Origin: Synanceia verrucosa
Lineage: Eukaryota; Chordata; Actinopteri; Perciformes; Synanceiidae
Assembly: GCA_029721515.1 (NCBI GenBank)
Contig: CM056561.1
Span: 17,847,635 to 17,911,634 of the forward strand
DNA length: 64,000 nucleotides
Reading direction: 5' to 3'
Of this stretch, positions 21,938-35,500 are shown piece after piece (position 1 is the stretch's first letter; each line of letters starts with the position of its first letter). Made by a program: the position numbers and the translations under genes. A model generated the notes under the pieces. It had not been told where the DNA came from. It did not search any database and was given only the letters and a program-made list of their open reading frames with translations.

Positions 21938-24900
21938 CTAAAAGACAAAGCGAACAGTTAATACATTGTTCCCAAACATGGGCTTTTTAAAAAAAAAAAA
22001 AAAAAAAAAAGAAAAAAACAACAGTGTTCTGCATTTTGACTTACCTTCAGATTCCCCTTGGTGGTGAAAGCCCTGCCACAGATGTTGCAGGCGAATGGCT
22101 TCTCCCCTGTGTGAGTGCGCTCGTGGATCTGCAAGGCGCTGGCGGATGAGAAGTTCTTGCCGCAGACTTGACACACGTGTTGTTTGGCTGATCGCCGTGG
22201 TGCTGTGGAGACAGAGGAGGCCATGGCTGTTCCCTGAGGCATATGGGAGCTGAACAAACCATGAGAGCCCAAAGGATTCTCTGAAGGGAGCTTCATCTCC
22301 AGGCTGGCCAGACTTGATGGAACCCTCATGAAGCCCATGTTACTGGGAACTGTTTGAATAAAGAGGTGGAAAATTAGATTTTAAGCATCTCAACATGATG
22401 GCCTCAAATAGTTCTTTACTAATAACATTACTAATAAACTCACTGTATTCTCCATTTGTGAATGGCAGACCAGGCTCTTCTTTGATTGCTTTGGGGGTGA
22501 AGCTGCTGGAAGCCGTAAGGTCGAGGGCTCCGCTCGACTCTGTGCCATAAGCACTACCATCAGACTCTGGTTTAGGCACAGTGTGGGCAAATTCATTGAC
22601 CGCTGACTCAGGAGACTTGCTGGCACTTGTGTTATTATTTGGCGGGGAAGAGGAGTGAAACGACGTGGCAGAGTCTGAAATGGCAGGACTGCGGCCATTC
22701 TGATATTCCTGCTCTCTGGGAGCTGATGGGGATTCTTTGGATGTTCCCTCGCTTTCTGAAGCGGTGCTACTCTGTCGTTTTAGTGCAAGAGCAGAGGTGA
22801 GGTTCTTCAAAACTTCGAGGCTGGAAAACACTGTGGGGGCAGGGGTGGCACCAGCATGCTTCTGCTGTTCCTCAGAGGCAGGCAGGAGGGAATCTGAGGC
22901 ACCGTTGGCATCCAGGGAGCTTGGCTCTGGCTCATGATCCTCTGTACTTGCTTCAAAACCATTGAGGTCCATAGACTTGTCCTCTGTTAGAGAAGACTGC
23001 ATTGCTTCTGCTGCTGCTTCAAATTGGTTTTCTGGCATAGGGGTGTTGGGGATCTGCCCTCCCATGTGCATGCGAATGTGCTGCTGCAAAACCACAGCAT
23101 TTGTGAACTTCTTCTGGCAGATGGGACAGGAGTGCTGCATTTTGAGGGGAGTGTTGGCCCTGTGCACTCCATAATGGGCCTTGAGGTTGCCCTTGGTGGA
23201 GAAAGCGCGGCCACAGATTTTGCACTTATAGGGCCTCTCGCCAGTGTGTGTGCGGTAATGCATTTTGAGGGAGCTCTGGCAGCTGAGCACTCTGTGGCAG
23301 ATTACACACTCGTTGGGGTCGCTGGTCCTCTTTTCCAGGCCATCCACCATCTGCTGAAGTTTTGCAGTCCCAGAGCTTTGTTCTCCTGTGAGGGTGTTAC
23401 CATTCATGTGATGCAGTGCTCCGAGCAGTTCTTTAGCATCCTTAGGATCCACTCCTGTCTCTTGGCCAAACGCATGAGAGGAAACAGATGGGGAGCCATC
23501 ACTTGTTGATAGAGAGGATCTCTGGGAAAATGGGTCCCCTGCAAAGCTGTCAAATGCTGTCTTGAATCCAGGTGCAGTTGATGCGTGGAAGCCAGCAGTG
23601 GGATGACCTAGCATAGGCTTTACATCGGTCATATTGGACTCGTCTATGGGCACAGACATACCGAAGGGAATACCACTGCTGGTGGGGATGTTGTCAAGGT
23701 GCTCTGGCACAGGATGCGGGTTCATACCGATGCTGGGATACTTGTCTTTGTGCCTCTGGAAATGCACTTTGAGGTTTCCCTTGGTTGTAAATCGGTTCCC
23801 GCAAATGTTGCACTTAAAAGGTCTCTCGCCAGTGTGAGAGCGCAAGTGGATCTGAAGAGCACTGTCGTTGCCAAAGGTCTTTCCGCAGTACTTACACTTG
23901 TTCTTGTATAACGTGTCGCTGTTTTTCTGTTCTGGTGGATTCAGCATCTTTGCCTTCACTTTTTTAGAGGACTCTATCCCTGCGTGGATGCCATTGAAGG
24001 TGCTGGCGAATCCCATGACACCTGGCGACTGTGGCAGCTGTGCTGGTAAACGGCCGGCTACATCTGGATTGCCCTTCAAAATGTCTGTTTTAGAAGTGAT
24101 AGTTTCCAGTCCTACCTGTAGAGAGGTAGGGATGCCAGTGGGCAGAGGTAGTTTACCTTGCTTCATTGTTTCCATGGAAAGGCTCTGACTGCCAGTCCTT
24201 TTTCCTATCAGAGCTGCTGCAGCAGACAGCTGCTGTGAGAGATGTACACCAAGAGCCTTCAGAGGGTCCATTGCTGCACCTACTGATGACTGGAGGCCCT
24301 GTGGGGTCATCATCGCTACTTGGATTCGAATCTGTTCCGTGAGCTGGATTTGCTGTAGCTGCTGTTGCTGAAGGAACACCAACTGTTCCAAGATCATCGG
24401 GATGGACTGAAGGACATCCTGTGATGAGGTCAGGGATGTATCATTTGAACAATGTTGGGAGACGGCCACTTTAGTGTCTGCCATGGTTTCAAGAGTGACA
24501 TTTGAATTTTGCATTTTCAGCGAAGAGTGGAAAGACATTTCCGGACTGGCAGGAATCTCCGTCTGATCCTGCTGTCCTGAGTCCTCTGCATTCATGCTGG
24601 ACTCCTCCTCAGTCCTTTCCAGATGGTCTGTATTGACATTTGACAGGGAATGACTGCTCGACTGGCCATCGTCATGGTCGCTCATAGGGCCTTCAGACGA
24701 GCCTTGTGAATATTCCTCAGGCACATCATTGCCATCTCCATCCTTCATGATGACCACTTGCTGACTTTTAGTGCATTTCTTCTCATGCTCAAGAAATTCA
24801 GCTTCATCAAAGAATTCAGCGCAACACTTAGTGCAGACTCTGGTCTCGTCCATTCGGAACTTCTTCGCTTCACTTCCAGTTTCCTCTGATTGATCATCTC

Positions 24901-27187
24901 GAAGAATTCCTAAAAAAAAAAAAGAAAAAAGAAAAAAAACGGGAGGGGATACAGGATTTCAATTAATTCTCTCACCAAGACAATCAATACATCAAAAATA
25001 ATAGTATAGTAACAGACTTGCAGGTTTAGAAAACTGTATTGTTATCAGTCAAGATAAGTCAAATTATGTTTTTAAAAAAGAAAAAAGAAAGACGCTTAAC
25101 CATGTTGAATGGTTGCTGCCATTGGGGAGGTGATTTTATGATTTTTTTAAGCTTTATGATTCAGTTCATTGGATATTTTGTCTGCAGGTCACTGCACTGG
25201 GCTGGGGGCTTTGAATTTGTCTACAGGGCCAGCAGAGGGCAATCATTGACCTTTGAAGTTACCCAGAACACTGTCCAGAAAGACAAAGAGCCATGGGCAT
25301 TAAGTTAGTGTGCTTCTGAAAACCAAACTTACTTCCAGTACCAAACTTAAACCCAGTAAAGATGTGAATCCTGTTCCCATGCATTAATATCAGTAATACT
25401 CAGTTGGTGTAAATTCCTAGTAGACAGGAAAAACTTGAGCTTTACGATGAAATACAAAGAATAAAAGAAGAAAATAAAGAACGGGGGTAATGTGATGTTG
25501 ATTACCTTGAAGCATGTTCACAGCCTGTGAAAGCCTGATAAGTGCTCAGAGTGAGCTTTTTAATTTGTCTGTGAACCAAGAGGGCATTTCACAACTGGGT
25601 GTATTGTTAAATGCTAATGCCGCAGAGGAAAAAAAAGGGGGGTGGACCACCTGTTTGCATTTGCCCAAGGAAACTGTTCGACTTGTTAATTGCTCACCAG
25701 GAGACACTGAAGCCACACAAAAAGTTGCAAACAGCATTTTACACTATGGGGGGGAAACAGCATGTAGGGCTCAGCATCACACACAGTAGAACCACTGACT
25801 GCTCTTATCATGATGTAATTAACTTTGACACACACACAAGGTGTTAACTGAGTAATATTTAACCACGTTTTTTTCCCCAATAAAATCACAACATATCAAT
25901 CGTGAGTTAAACTAAGGCAACACTCTGGTTTACCACTTGACGGCGCATGACCTGTATCTGGTCACCTTTTGGGGGGGGGTACATGACACGAGGTCAGACT
26001 GCACATTACATACATGGGCCCGTGTGGCTCACTAAAAGTGTAACAGTTTATCAAACATGAATGACAATGCAAAAATCACGGTGCACCGTGGCTAATGCTA
26101 CAAGCGTTCATACATCAAAAAGGTGAGGTCTTCGCCAGCAGCTACGGGAGCTCGCATATGGCTACACCAAAACGCACCCCCACCCAATCTCCACAAAAAA
26201 AGTGCTCCATCCCCCACCTCTCCGCATATGTACCAAAGGAAACAGTCATGCATTAAACTGGGGGATTTATTACCTTTAGCTCAGCTTACTCCAGAGTCAC
26301 ATTTCAAACTGTTTTTTCTTCTTTTTATGCACTTTTGTTTGAAACACTTGGTGGAAACACTCCCACCAAAAGTAATATTAAACGCAACATTCACGTTGCT
26401 ACTGGCAACATTCCTAGCAAAGTCGATATGTTAATCATTACATTTACAGCACAAACAACGGCAGCGGTAACAATGCCCCTTTAAAATTCAGCCAAAGTGG
26501 ACTTGCAAGAAAGGTGATTCTTTGTGATAAACGAAACCCGGCAGTAATGGCAATAATATCAGAACTGTACAGAAAGGAAAACTACACACATAAAGCAAAC
26601 CATAAGCAGCCATTCTTCCAAAATAAATCCACAATATATCAGAAAAACAATTAAAAGGTAGCAAAAAAAAAGTTCAGAGATTTGCCGACTTCAATTTTGA
26701 ACAGAAACTACTACACGACAAGTAATACTTTTAGGATTAAAATTGTCAATTAACCTAACATTAAAACCACATAAAACGTCACAAACGTGCCAAAAAATAA
26801 CTTTATTCTTTGACTTGCCCTTTTGTGAACAAAGTAAAAGCTCACAGTATTTTAAAAACGCTCCTCGCGCAGCACCTGTGTCGTGCTTAAAAAAAAAAAA
26901 GAAAAAAAAGAAATCATTTCTAAATACGTAGCTAGCTTAGTTTTAGTCCTGGTCAATTCAAACGGACAGCAACAGGTCAAAGTGCGAGGGGAGCGAGCCC
27001 CAAAAATGTCTAAAGTTTTAAACATGGCGGAGCCACACGATAGATAAACTGTAATTTTGGGTAAGTAACACATCTTGAATGAGCGTCTGTCTGTCTGTCT
27101 GTGTGTGTGTATAAACTTACCCTTTTCTACCGAGCCGGGCTCGTCAGAGTTGATGTGCTGCGGCTTGGCTTGCTTGCGCCTCGACAT
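21503..27187 (-). CDS. sall4: SALL4, spalt-like zinc-finger transcription factor (complete)
   Basis: Four exons (27121-27187, 22444-24909, 22045-22349, 21503-21937) join in frame into a 1090-residue protein, close to the 1053 of human SALL4. The N-terminus MSRRKQAKPQHI is the 12-residue motif by which SALL proteins recruit the NuRD deacetylase complex. Then come a C2HC finger (48-68), a Gln-rich oligomerisation segment (about 191-222), a finger pair (361-409), a triplet (557-637) and a C-terminal pair (904-952). The last pair binds AT-rich DNA in mammals. SALL4 acts in the nucleus in pluripotent, germ and limb cells, mostly as a repressor. IKEEP near 831-835 fits a SUMO consensus. The triplet and overall length separate it from single-finger paralogues; SALL1/SALL3 are longer. 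Confidence 0.96.
22045..22349 (-). CDS. sall4: SALL4 coding exon 3 (C-terminal finger pair)
   Basis: Residues 845-946: NMGFMRVPSSLASLEMKLPS, then the finger CQVCGKNFSSASALQIHERTH and the start of the next, CNICGRAFTTKGNLK. The exon cuts the last finger before its first His. The donor is GTAAGT. Confidence 0.97.
22444..24909 (-). CDS. sall4: SALL4 coding exon 2 (main exon)
   Basis: 2466 bases, residues 23-844. The acceptor follows an A-rich run (T-rich on the transcript). It carries the C2HC finger, the Gln-rich segment and five C2H2 fingers, joined by the HTGERPF/Y linker within clusters. The donor is ACA|GTGAGT at the codon for residue 845. Confidence 0.97.
24910..27120 (-). other. SALL4 intron 1
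   Basis: 2.2 kb intron, AT-rich, with short homopolymer runs. No exon, RNA gene or transposon with readable ends. Introns next to SALL first exons often hold enhancers, but nothing in the sequence proves one here. Confidence 0.6.
27121..27187 (-). CDS. sall4: SALL4 coding exon 1 (NuRD-recruiting motif)
   Basis: ATG at 27187-27185. It encodes MSRRKQAKPQHINSDEPGSV plus EK and one base. The motif RRKQxKPQ is shared with SALL, BCL11 and FOG proteins and fixes the start codon. The donor is GTAAGT. Confidence 0.96.
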
Positions 27188-27470
27188 GGTGTAACCATCA
27201 GCAGCAAAAGAGCTGCCAAACAATATTCCTCTCCTTCTTCAAACCAAATTCTTCGCCTTGGGAAAATTTGCGGTTCAAGTAGAAATGCGCATGTCAACGT
27301 AATTATTATTATCAATAATGCATTGCGATTTATCACGGTGCCCTGACAGCTGATTGGCTCCGGTCCAAGTGCTCGCACATTATTCAAATGAGCTTCCTAT
27401 TGATGAGCGGAGCGGAGTGCCAGGAGGGGCGGGAGGAGCCATGCTAGTGGCCGGACTGCAGGATGGGAGG
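27188..27470 (-). promoter_or_regulatory. SALL4 5'UTR and core promoter
   Basis: The segment just upstream of the SALL4 start holds an NF-Y-type CCAAT box on the minus strand (AGCCAATC, 27352-27359) and a GC box GGGGCGGG on the plus strand (27426-27433). Base composition rises sharply in GC between 27340 and 27470. No TATA box was found. Roles are inferred from motif and position. Confidence 0.6.
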
Positions 27471-30400
27471 CAGGGTTAATAACACCCAACTCATCGCTCT
27501 CATTCCCTTCTTCCTGAGAGAAAAAAAAGAAAAGAAAAAAAAGAATTTCCCATTAGATGCCCATTCAATTCATACATTCATTCATCATACAGAATGTTGT
27601 ATGTCTTCAAAAGCAAAATCAGAAAAACCCAGAAACACTTTTTATTATCACGTAGGTTTGCACATGCAATGAATTTGTCTTGGTGATTGGTGCAGAAAAA
27701 AAGTCATTACAGATTTGTTTTAAAGTGGAAGTGTAAGTAAGGTGTTTGTCATGTTCTGTTCCTGTTATACACCTATATGGTATCATTATAGGCATGCATG
27801 TTCTCATATCACTCCTTGGGGCATTTATAGATTTGTTTGGATATTCTAATAAATATCACCATGGAATCACTGTTTATTGGTAGTGTGGGTATAAGTGTTT
27901 CTCTTCCAAATACAATCAAAATGTACCAAATGTTGTTTGGTCCCAGGAATGTACAGTACATGGATGTTAACTCTTTTTTTTAGGTTGACATGTGTATTTA
28001 TGATGTAGATTAAATAGGAAACTCCACCACACTCAATGCAAAACAATAATAAGCCATGACATTGATGGCTTTTGCATTCATTTCCATTTTGCGTCATTTA
28101 TTAATGAGGCTGTATATGTTTGCATAGTGTGTCCTGTTTTTCATACATGTCAATGTGCTGAGCTCTAATGCCCCAAAATATAAGAGTAGCCTATATTTTT
28201 GGGATATCATGTCAGACAAAATGACAAACATTAGCCCAATCAAACTCTCATGTTGTGTTGTGTGGAGAGATGCTGCTTCACATTACAACAGGGCACTGTT
28301 AGGGTGTCAAAACACATTTCAGGAAATTCACTCATATATTCCACTGAAGAGAATATATTCAATCACCTCCTTCATATTTATTGCGACCTCTTTAATAACA
28401 GCAGCACTTTAGACAAGTATAATAGAACACCTGAATGGATGATCAGCTAATCAAAAACCCACCATCACATATTGTCTGATTACAAACCTGTGAGGGTAAA
28501 TATCTTGATCACATTAAGTGTTTGTTGACTTCATACCTTGACTTTAATTTCATAGATGTTTGAGAGAATGAAGATATGACATATATCTTGTACAGGACAC
28601 CGTCCCGCTTGTATTTTATTCTCACCTTATGCAGGCAGAACTTTTATTTTTGCAATGTGACACACTCCAATTTCAGTTCAGATCACTGGAGTGTGTGAGG
28701 AATTCTGTCACACAAAAGAAACATGTAATGTATTTAAAACAGTAGGTACATTTCTTCACTTCACACACAAGGCAGATGTGTTTTACAGACATTCAAACTT
28801 AAAAATAACCCTTTAAACGTACTTAAAATTATTAAATGTGAAGATCAGAACACAATTTGGAGGTAGGCTGATAAAAAAAGATGGAACAAAATGAAAGAAA
28901 TGACGACAACACAAGAGATCAACAATGACATCAGTTTTGATTAATCTGTTTTGACACTATAAAGACAATAAATACATTAAAAAGTACATAAGCCGAGGTT
29001 GAAGATTGTCAATATGCTCATTTAAATGATCTGACATGCATGATTTTGGCCCTTTATCATCCAACTGCAGTCTAAAATGCCCCTGTGTGTGTTATATAAT
29101 GCCACAGCTGATAAGTGTGAGACAAAGATGAGCCAATATATTCAGATAAACAAATGTCCTTTTAGGGGCAGGCTGAAGGTGAAAGAGAGGGGAGTGCTGT
29201 CTAGACGCTTTATTGCCCCAGTAAGAAGCTGTGCTTGAATACGCTGTTTCTGTTACGCTCAATCCAAACAACACAAACTGTGTGCAGCTGTAAAACTGCA
29301 GTTGTGGGAAGCTGATGGATATATTGGCTGCATGGCATAAGTTTTTTTTTGAAAATCAAATAATGAGACAGTGAAACATAACAGTGATGTATCAGAGAAG
29401 TTCACTGAAAACGGAGAGCTATTTTCACCTTGGTACGCTAAATCAATGGTGATTATGTGAAAGAATAGAAAGCCATTTGCTGCTTCGTGCTTGTTCTCTA
29501 AAAAGCAATAAACCCAATAAACAGATAGAAGAATGACCATTTTCTCTGTCTTTTGTTGAAGGTAAAGTGTTACTGTGAGCATAGAAATCATAACATATAG
29601 CGTGTCCTTGACCAGGTCATGTATCTGACAATTGTGAATGTATATCTTCACTGATGGATCCTCCAGAACCCTCATACCCAGACCTTTCCCTTGCAGAGTT
29701 TACACAACAGAACGCTGATAGATGGAGGGATGTTTAAGTCTCTCACACATGCCATTTGCCCAGCTTTACGATGACCTTGTAGTGGACAAACAATAATAGC
29801 CTTGGCAACACTTGCTGAGGAATTGTGAATTGAACATGTGCTTTTTAGGAGTCAGTAAAAGATGAAAGGCACAGACCAAGCTGGGAAGGATGAGATGTTT
29901 CACATAAGTGTGACAGTACTGTTACTGTCAAAGTAAGAGCGCTTTTATGAAAGCATCCTGCTTCGCTAATCAGTGTGTTTGTATGAAAACACCTTTCTTT
30001 ATATCATTCTGTAGACTGGAGCATTTTTGGTCAAAGTATGTAAGTTTTAGCGTGAAAATGTTGTTTTCCCACATCCTTCTAAAAAAAAAATTCCCACATG
30101 GCCCGACTATTTCTGCATGGTGCTACATAATACAGTATACTGTACATTCTTACAGTGAGTGTATTATACACTGTAATTTAGGTTGTGGATGGCACACTCC
30201 CAGATTAGCAAAGCAGACAGGAGCACTGGTCTGTATTCTGTGAGGTAAATTACTGTTTTTATCAAGACTCTATTAATACTCAAAGCCACCAGACTCTGTA
30301 GACAATAGCAGTAATTTTAGGAGGCTATACATATAACCCCATTTCCAGAAATCTGAACCAAACCCTTTCAGTTACTTCTAAACAGCTTACATTAACTTAT

Positions 30401-31800
30401 CTAATGGTAATGTTCACATTATTCATAGTGTTATTGATTAGCTTATTTCAAAACTTTTTTTTGGGTCATTTTGTTGTCACAACTGCCTTGAAAGCCATGG
30501 AGTGTAATATGGAAGTCTGAAATGGAAAAATATGGATGAGTTCTAGTTCATAATTAGTTTGGAGAAAACAAAATAACAAATTGTCTTCAAACATTTCTGA
30601 AGTGGAAAACACAAATACTTTATGATCAACCATGGATGCAAAATGTACCCAGAAACACTTCACAACCTTCCAGTATTCATGATGGCATTTCAATATAAGG
30701 CTGGACATGGTAAGCAAGTGCCCTCTGGAGAGACACAATGAAAAACAGCATTTTCATCCTGACACCAGGATTTCTTCTGAGTGTGTTTCCTATATCCTGT
30801 TTTATTATTTTATCCTCTGTTGGTTTTCTTCAGGTGCCCCTTAAAACATTTCCTCCCTTGTAGTCATAAATAACGTCATTAAAACCCACACAAAGGACAA
30901 AGGGAAAAGTTTGTTTTTTCATGCAAGACTTGATTCCCATGGAAAGGGTAAGTAATGCTGAGGACAGGCGAGCCCAAATGAAAACAGTCCCGGTGACCTT
31001 TTGTTGTTACTTAGACTACCTGGGTCCTCTGTTTTTTTCCACTCATATTCGTCATATCGCAACATACGCTTTGCTCACAGGCGATCAATGCACTGTTAAG
31101 ACTATACAGTGATTTTCCCCTGCCACCCTTTGTTTTCAACGTGCAAACATCTAAACATGGCATTATCTAGCAAATGCAAGTGCAGAGGGTCACAGCAATC
31201 ACTAGTGTCAGATTGTTTTCGTTATTGATCAGCAAACACCCTTTCAAATGTCCTCCTTTTCATGAACACATGTATTTAGTTCTTTTGTTGGGTAACATTA
31301 GCCTAGAACAGGGACTGAGGCCATGGAGGTGAAAGCTGTTGGATGTTTGTCTGCAGTGCCAATATTGTTTTTTCCCCAATGAATGTGCGTCTTTTGTAAA
31401 GCATAACCCATATGTGAGTCATAGAACATGTCGTAGAACTGCATATACGGCATGTTGCATCCATTCGGAAGCAAAAGTAATGCACCCTTTTTCGCAAAAG
31501 ATGTAGCCAGCTAAAAGAAATATGTCTATTGACGCTGATTTATCTTGCAGTTTCTGCCCAAAGTTCTATGAGGTAAAATAACATTTTTTTTGGTGGCTTT
31601 AGCGAGAGCATTGATGGAGACACTATCTTTATTTCTCCTCAGAAAAAAGGCTATCTGAGGTGGCTATGTGAGGTAGAGCAGTGAAAATATCAAAAATATA
31701 GCATCCACTCAAACTGATGTTGACTTTTTTTAGGTGGGCCTTTCTTTTTTTGCGTGGCTAAAATAAGTTTTGGTGCATTGCAGCAATACACAGCTTTTTA
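27471..31800. other. Non-coding interval upstream of SALL4
   Basis: AT-rich single-copy-looking DNA. Open frames up to 138 codons (for example 29259-29675, minus) lack domains, splice context or start context. A 10-base perfect inverted repeat (acacactcca/tggagtgtgt, 28660-28669 and 28687-28696) is the only local structure that stood out. Confidence 0.5.
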
Positions 31801-31875
31801 ATATTAGATTAGATCAGATTGGATAAAACTTTATTGATCCTTCCAGACAGTGCCCTCCAGGAAATTAAAGTATGT
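31800..31875. repeat. Retroposon tail-like fragment
   Basis: The run ttagattagatcagattgg followed by aactttattgatcc and ccaggaaatta resembles the 3' tail of a dispersed teleost retroposon, recognised from memory. Only about 75 bases are recognisable. Confidence 0.4.
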
Positions 31876-32309
31876 CTACAGTAATATGTCTTAAAACATA
31901 TCTTAATGGGCTCTTTGAATACAAAAATTGACAAAACAAAAAAGTCAGATTTCTGTTTGCATGTTGAGAGTTCAACCTGGAAATAGTTGTAACACCAAGG
32001 TGAAACAGGAAGTATAAATGACTGTGTCCTCAGAGATAACAAGACAACTGCTTATTTGTTTCACACTGTTGACCAGGAGGTTGGGCGTTGGCTCTGGAGG
32101 AAATGATGTACCACGACATTCAACAAAAAACTTCTGCCCTACTTATGAATTCCTAAACTTCAGTTTTAGATAATAATCATGGACAAGATTATTACAAAGC
32201 ACTGTTCATTTGCCATATTGTTTTATGACATTTTCTCACACGGCATGAAACTAGTTGTAGGGATGGTTATGGTATAATATGCTGTTCAGCCATACTGAGT
32301 GTAGTATGA

Positions 32310-32311
<2 letters not shown>

Positions 32312-32349
<38 letters not shown>
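32312..32349. repeat. (TG)n microsatellite
   Basis: Perfect TG dinucleotide run of about 19 units. Confidence 0.97.
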
Positions 32350-32350
<1 letters not shown>

Positions 32351-32538
32351 TGCAGGGGCGGGTGAGGGGAGAGATCAGTGGCCCACACATGGCTGTAATT
32401 TAATGGAGAATTGCCCGGTTGTTCCTGTGCAGAGGTAAACACACCAATAGTCAGGCTTTTGTTATTGCATTACTATGACAAGCACCTCCATCAATAAACA
32501 ATAGAGTGTTGGGGGGCAACAAGGACTCACTGTATGGA

Positions 32539-32561
32539 GAGAGAGAGAGAGAGAGAGAGAC
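32539..32561. repeat. (GA)n microsatellite
   Basis: Short GA run of about eleven units. Confidence 0.9.
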
Positions 32562-35500
32562 CCCACTGTGTCCATTTCTCCCTTTCTCTTCCAATCAGAA
32601 CAAGAAGAGCTAACAAATGATGAGTCTTGGAGAGCTGAAGTCACACATAATAAGAGAGAAAGACAGTAAAGCACAACCACAGATTTACAGAAAAAAACAC
32701 AACACAGCTATTAATTTACACATTTCTATATGTTTATCAAGATGAATTGCAGCTCTGGGGATGAAGAGGTCAAACTTTGGAGAATTTGAGACACAATAAA
32801 CAAAGAGATAGGGAGAGCTTTGGCAGTCACCATCAAGCTGTGAGTCAGCAGGGGGCCAATCCCTCAAATCTGAGATGCAATCTGGGCCGGGGTCATAAAC
32901 ATTTACAGGGCGGGAAGTGCTGAGCAGAGGGCCTGCAGGATATCAGTCCTCTCTTTCTCACTTCTAATTAGCTTATGAGAAGTCACCAGTTATAATAAAA
33001 CTGACAACTCGTGTTTTGGTGATTTCAATATCACTTGAATTCCGTTCAGAGAAACAGGATGAAGTCTAAAATGCATTGGCGTGAACCAGAGAGTTCCTCA
33101 ACTGTAAATGAATGCCCCCTCTTTTAGATTGCATCTGCCACTCAGCCCCAGTAACCTCTAACATGAGTTAAAACTTTGTTTGTTAACTTTGTCGATTTTA
33201 TTTTGTTTGGCTGTTGTTGTTGTTTTCTTTTTTTTTAAAATCAAATGGAACCATATTGTTTTGCAGTGCACACATTACACTTATCCAAGTGATCATAGTC
33301 TGATGAAACATTATGGTATTATGGTAGATTTAGCACTTGTCACGCTGTCATGATAGGAGTTCATAATAATGGACTGTTTTTTTTTTTCAGTTGAATAATT
33401 TGTCAAATACACCATATTCTTGCTCCCTTCTTAATATTACCAACCCCAGCTTTAAATCATTTCTCAATAATTATTAACCTACAGACATGGTACAAATAGA
33501 ATAATGGCTAATTTAAATTAAGTTAAAGGGTGAATTTAGCATCAGCGAAAAGCTCTCAAACGTGCCCACGGGGATGTTGAAGGGTAAAAACTTCCTCGAG
33601 GACAAAAGAGACATGCAGCATAAAGCACTTCACAGTGAATGTGGCCATTCTTCAGACACCTGGTGGGTTTCCAGGATCGTCAATGTAAGTTTACAGTGGT
33701 CGTTGACAAAGATGACCATGGACCTCAGAGGTAATGACGGAAACTCCTAATCCCCCACAGACTCTGCCTATACTGTATTCAACAATATCCACTCCTTGGC
33801 ATGTCAAATCTGCTCACATATCCTGTAAGATGAGTGAAATATCTTAGGATATGTCTTTCTGTAATTTCAAAATAAAAGAGAAAACATTAAAAAGACATGC
33901 ATCACCTAGTCAATAAACTTAAAACAGCTCATAGTACCATGGACATGAATAAGAAAAGTGTATTTTCGTTGTCGTAGCAACCACATAAATGGCCCCTGTG
34001 CTGAACAATAGTCAGCTGGGCCTTGGGGAGGCCTCCCTCCCTCCACACCCACATCTGCTGCCCCCACATTGAGACTTATGGGATGTTCTGCCGATTATTT
34101 TCTGTCCTGCTTCCCCCTTTCAAAATCTGACAGGCTCAGAGAATGAGAATGAAATTAGGAATTCTGCCAACATCTGTGCAGGAGCTGCTCCGGTGTAGCG
34201 TCGCTCTGATAGGAAGTGGAGAAAAAAAAGAAAGAAAGAAAAGAGGCACATGAGGACTGGAGTTATTCAACTTTGTGGGGTTGAAAAAAAAGTGTGTGAC
34301 AAAAGTTCTTATGTGCGGTGTGAGGTTTAGAATGACAAACAATTCCAGAGGAAGAGCCAGAAACATCCAGCTGGAAAGGCTGGAGATGATAACAACACAT
34401 AGCAACCAGAGAAGTATGCAGAGCTATAGCACACATTCAACGCTTCCAGGTCTTTCCTCTGTCTTTTTTTGGCTTTTATTGGTGGCAGATAATATGACAT
34501 ACTACACACAACAGGTGATTAAACAGAGACAATAGACCATGCAAACATCAAGACAACTAAATGTCCCATATTGTAAAATGAGATATGTCTTTAATATTAT
34601 AAAGCAGGTTTGAGAGCCATCCATTTGTGTCCCACTTTATTTTCACTTGCAGTGTGTGAATGACATCAACTGACTGTAAACATAAAACCAAGCTGATGCT
34701 GAGCAGCGCAGCTCCATTGAAAAGTGATAAAATGACGTGTAGCACTCAAGAGGGTAAATACAAGCATCGACAGGCTGATTGTATGTATCTTTTTTTAATA
34801 TTACAGCATGTAGACATGTTCTTATAGAGAGGCAAAGACAAGTATGAACCTGAAAATGAGCAGAGTAAGATATTAAGATAGCAAGGCTTTTGTGGGAGCA
34901 GTGAAGACACATGCCCATACGGAAAAGAAACAGAAAACAACTTATGACTAACTTATATGATTTATGCTTGAAAGTGGCCACTTTTGCATTTTTTTCATAC
35001 AAGATAATAAAAAGAAGCATGAGGATATTGTATGTATCATATACTATTCTGATAAATGCCCAAATCGTTTCATTTTGTTTAAATACATACAAAGGAGATC
35101 TTTTCTGTATGGGAGATAATGCTGACTTTTCAGACGTGAAGTGACTGAATTGAAGAGACAGGAAGAGCACATGTCCTGAGAAAACAAATGGCAAAAGTTT
35201 GTGTGTGAGAGAGACAGAAAGAGAGAGAGAGTGGATTATTTTATGGGAGGCACAACTGTAAATCACAAGCTGGACAAAAAGGAGAAAACCCTCTTATAGC
35301 GCCTTTTGTCCTTTGAGTTCTTGTGCAGAGCAGCCATGGTAGGATTGGATTGAAGCCACCTGCCTGTCTGCAAAGCCTCTGTGCACCGCTTAAGAAAAGA
35401 GATGACTGTTGCTTCCACACATGATGGAGGAAGGATTTAAGGGCAGACATCCCTTATTGTTTTTCATGCACTGGTCAATTTTGAGATTTTAGGCAATTTT

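Noticed and set aside
23024..23509. 161-codon plus-strand frame opposite SALL4 exon 2
   Set aside because: It is antisense to zinc-finger coding sequence; the regular codon pattern of the real gene keeps the opposite frame open. No independent evidence.
28651..28700. 10-base stem with 17-base loop, considered as a microRNA hairpin
   Set aside because: The stem is far too short for a microRNA precursor.
29259..29675. 138-codon minus-strand frame
   Set aside because: AT-rich chance frame without domain or transcript signals.
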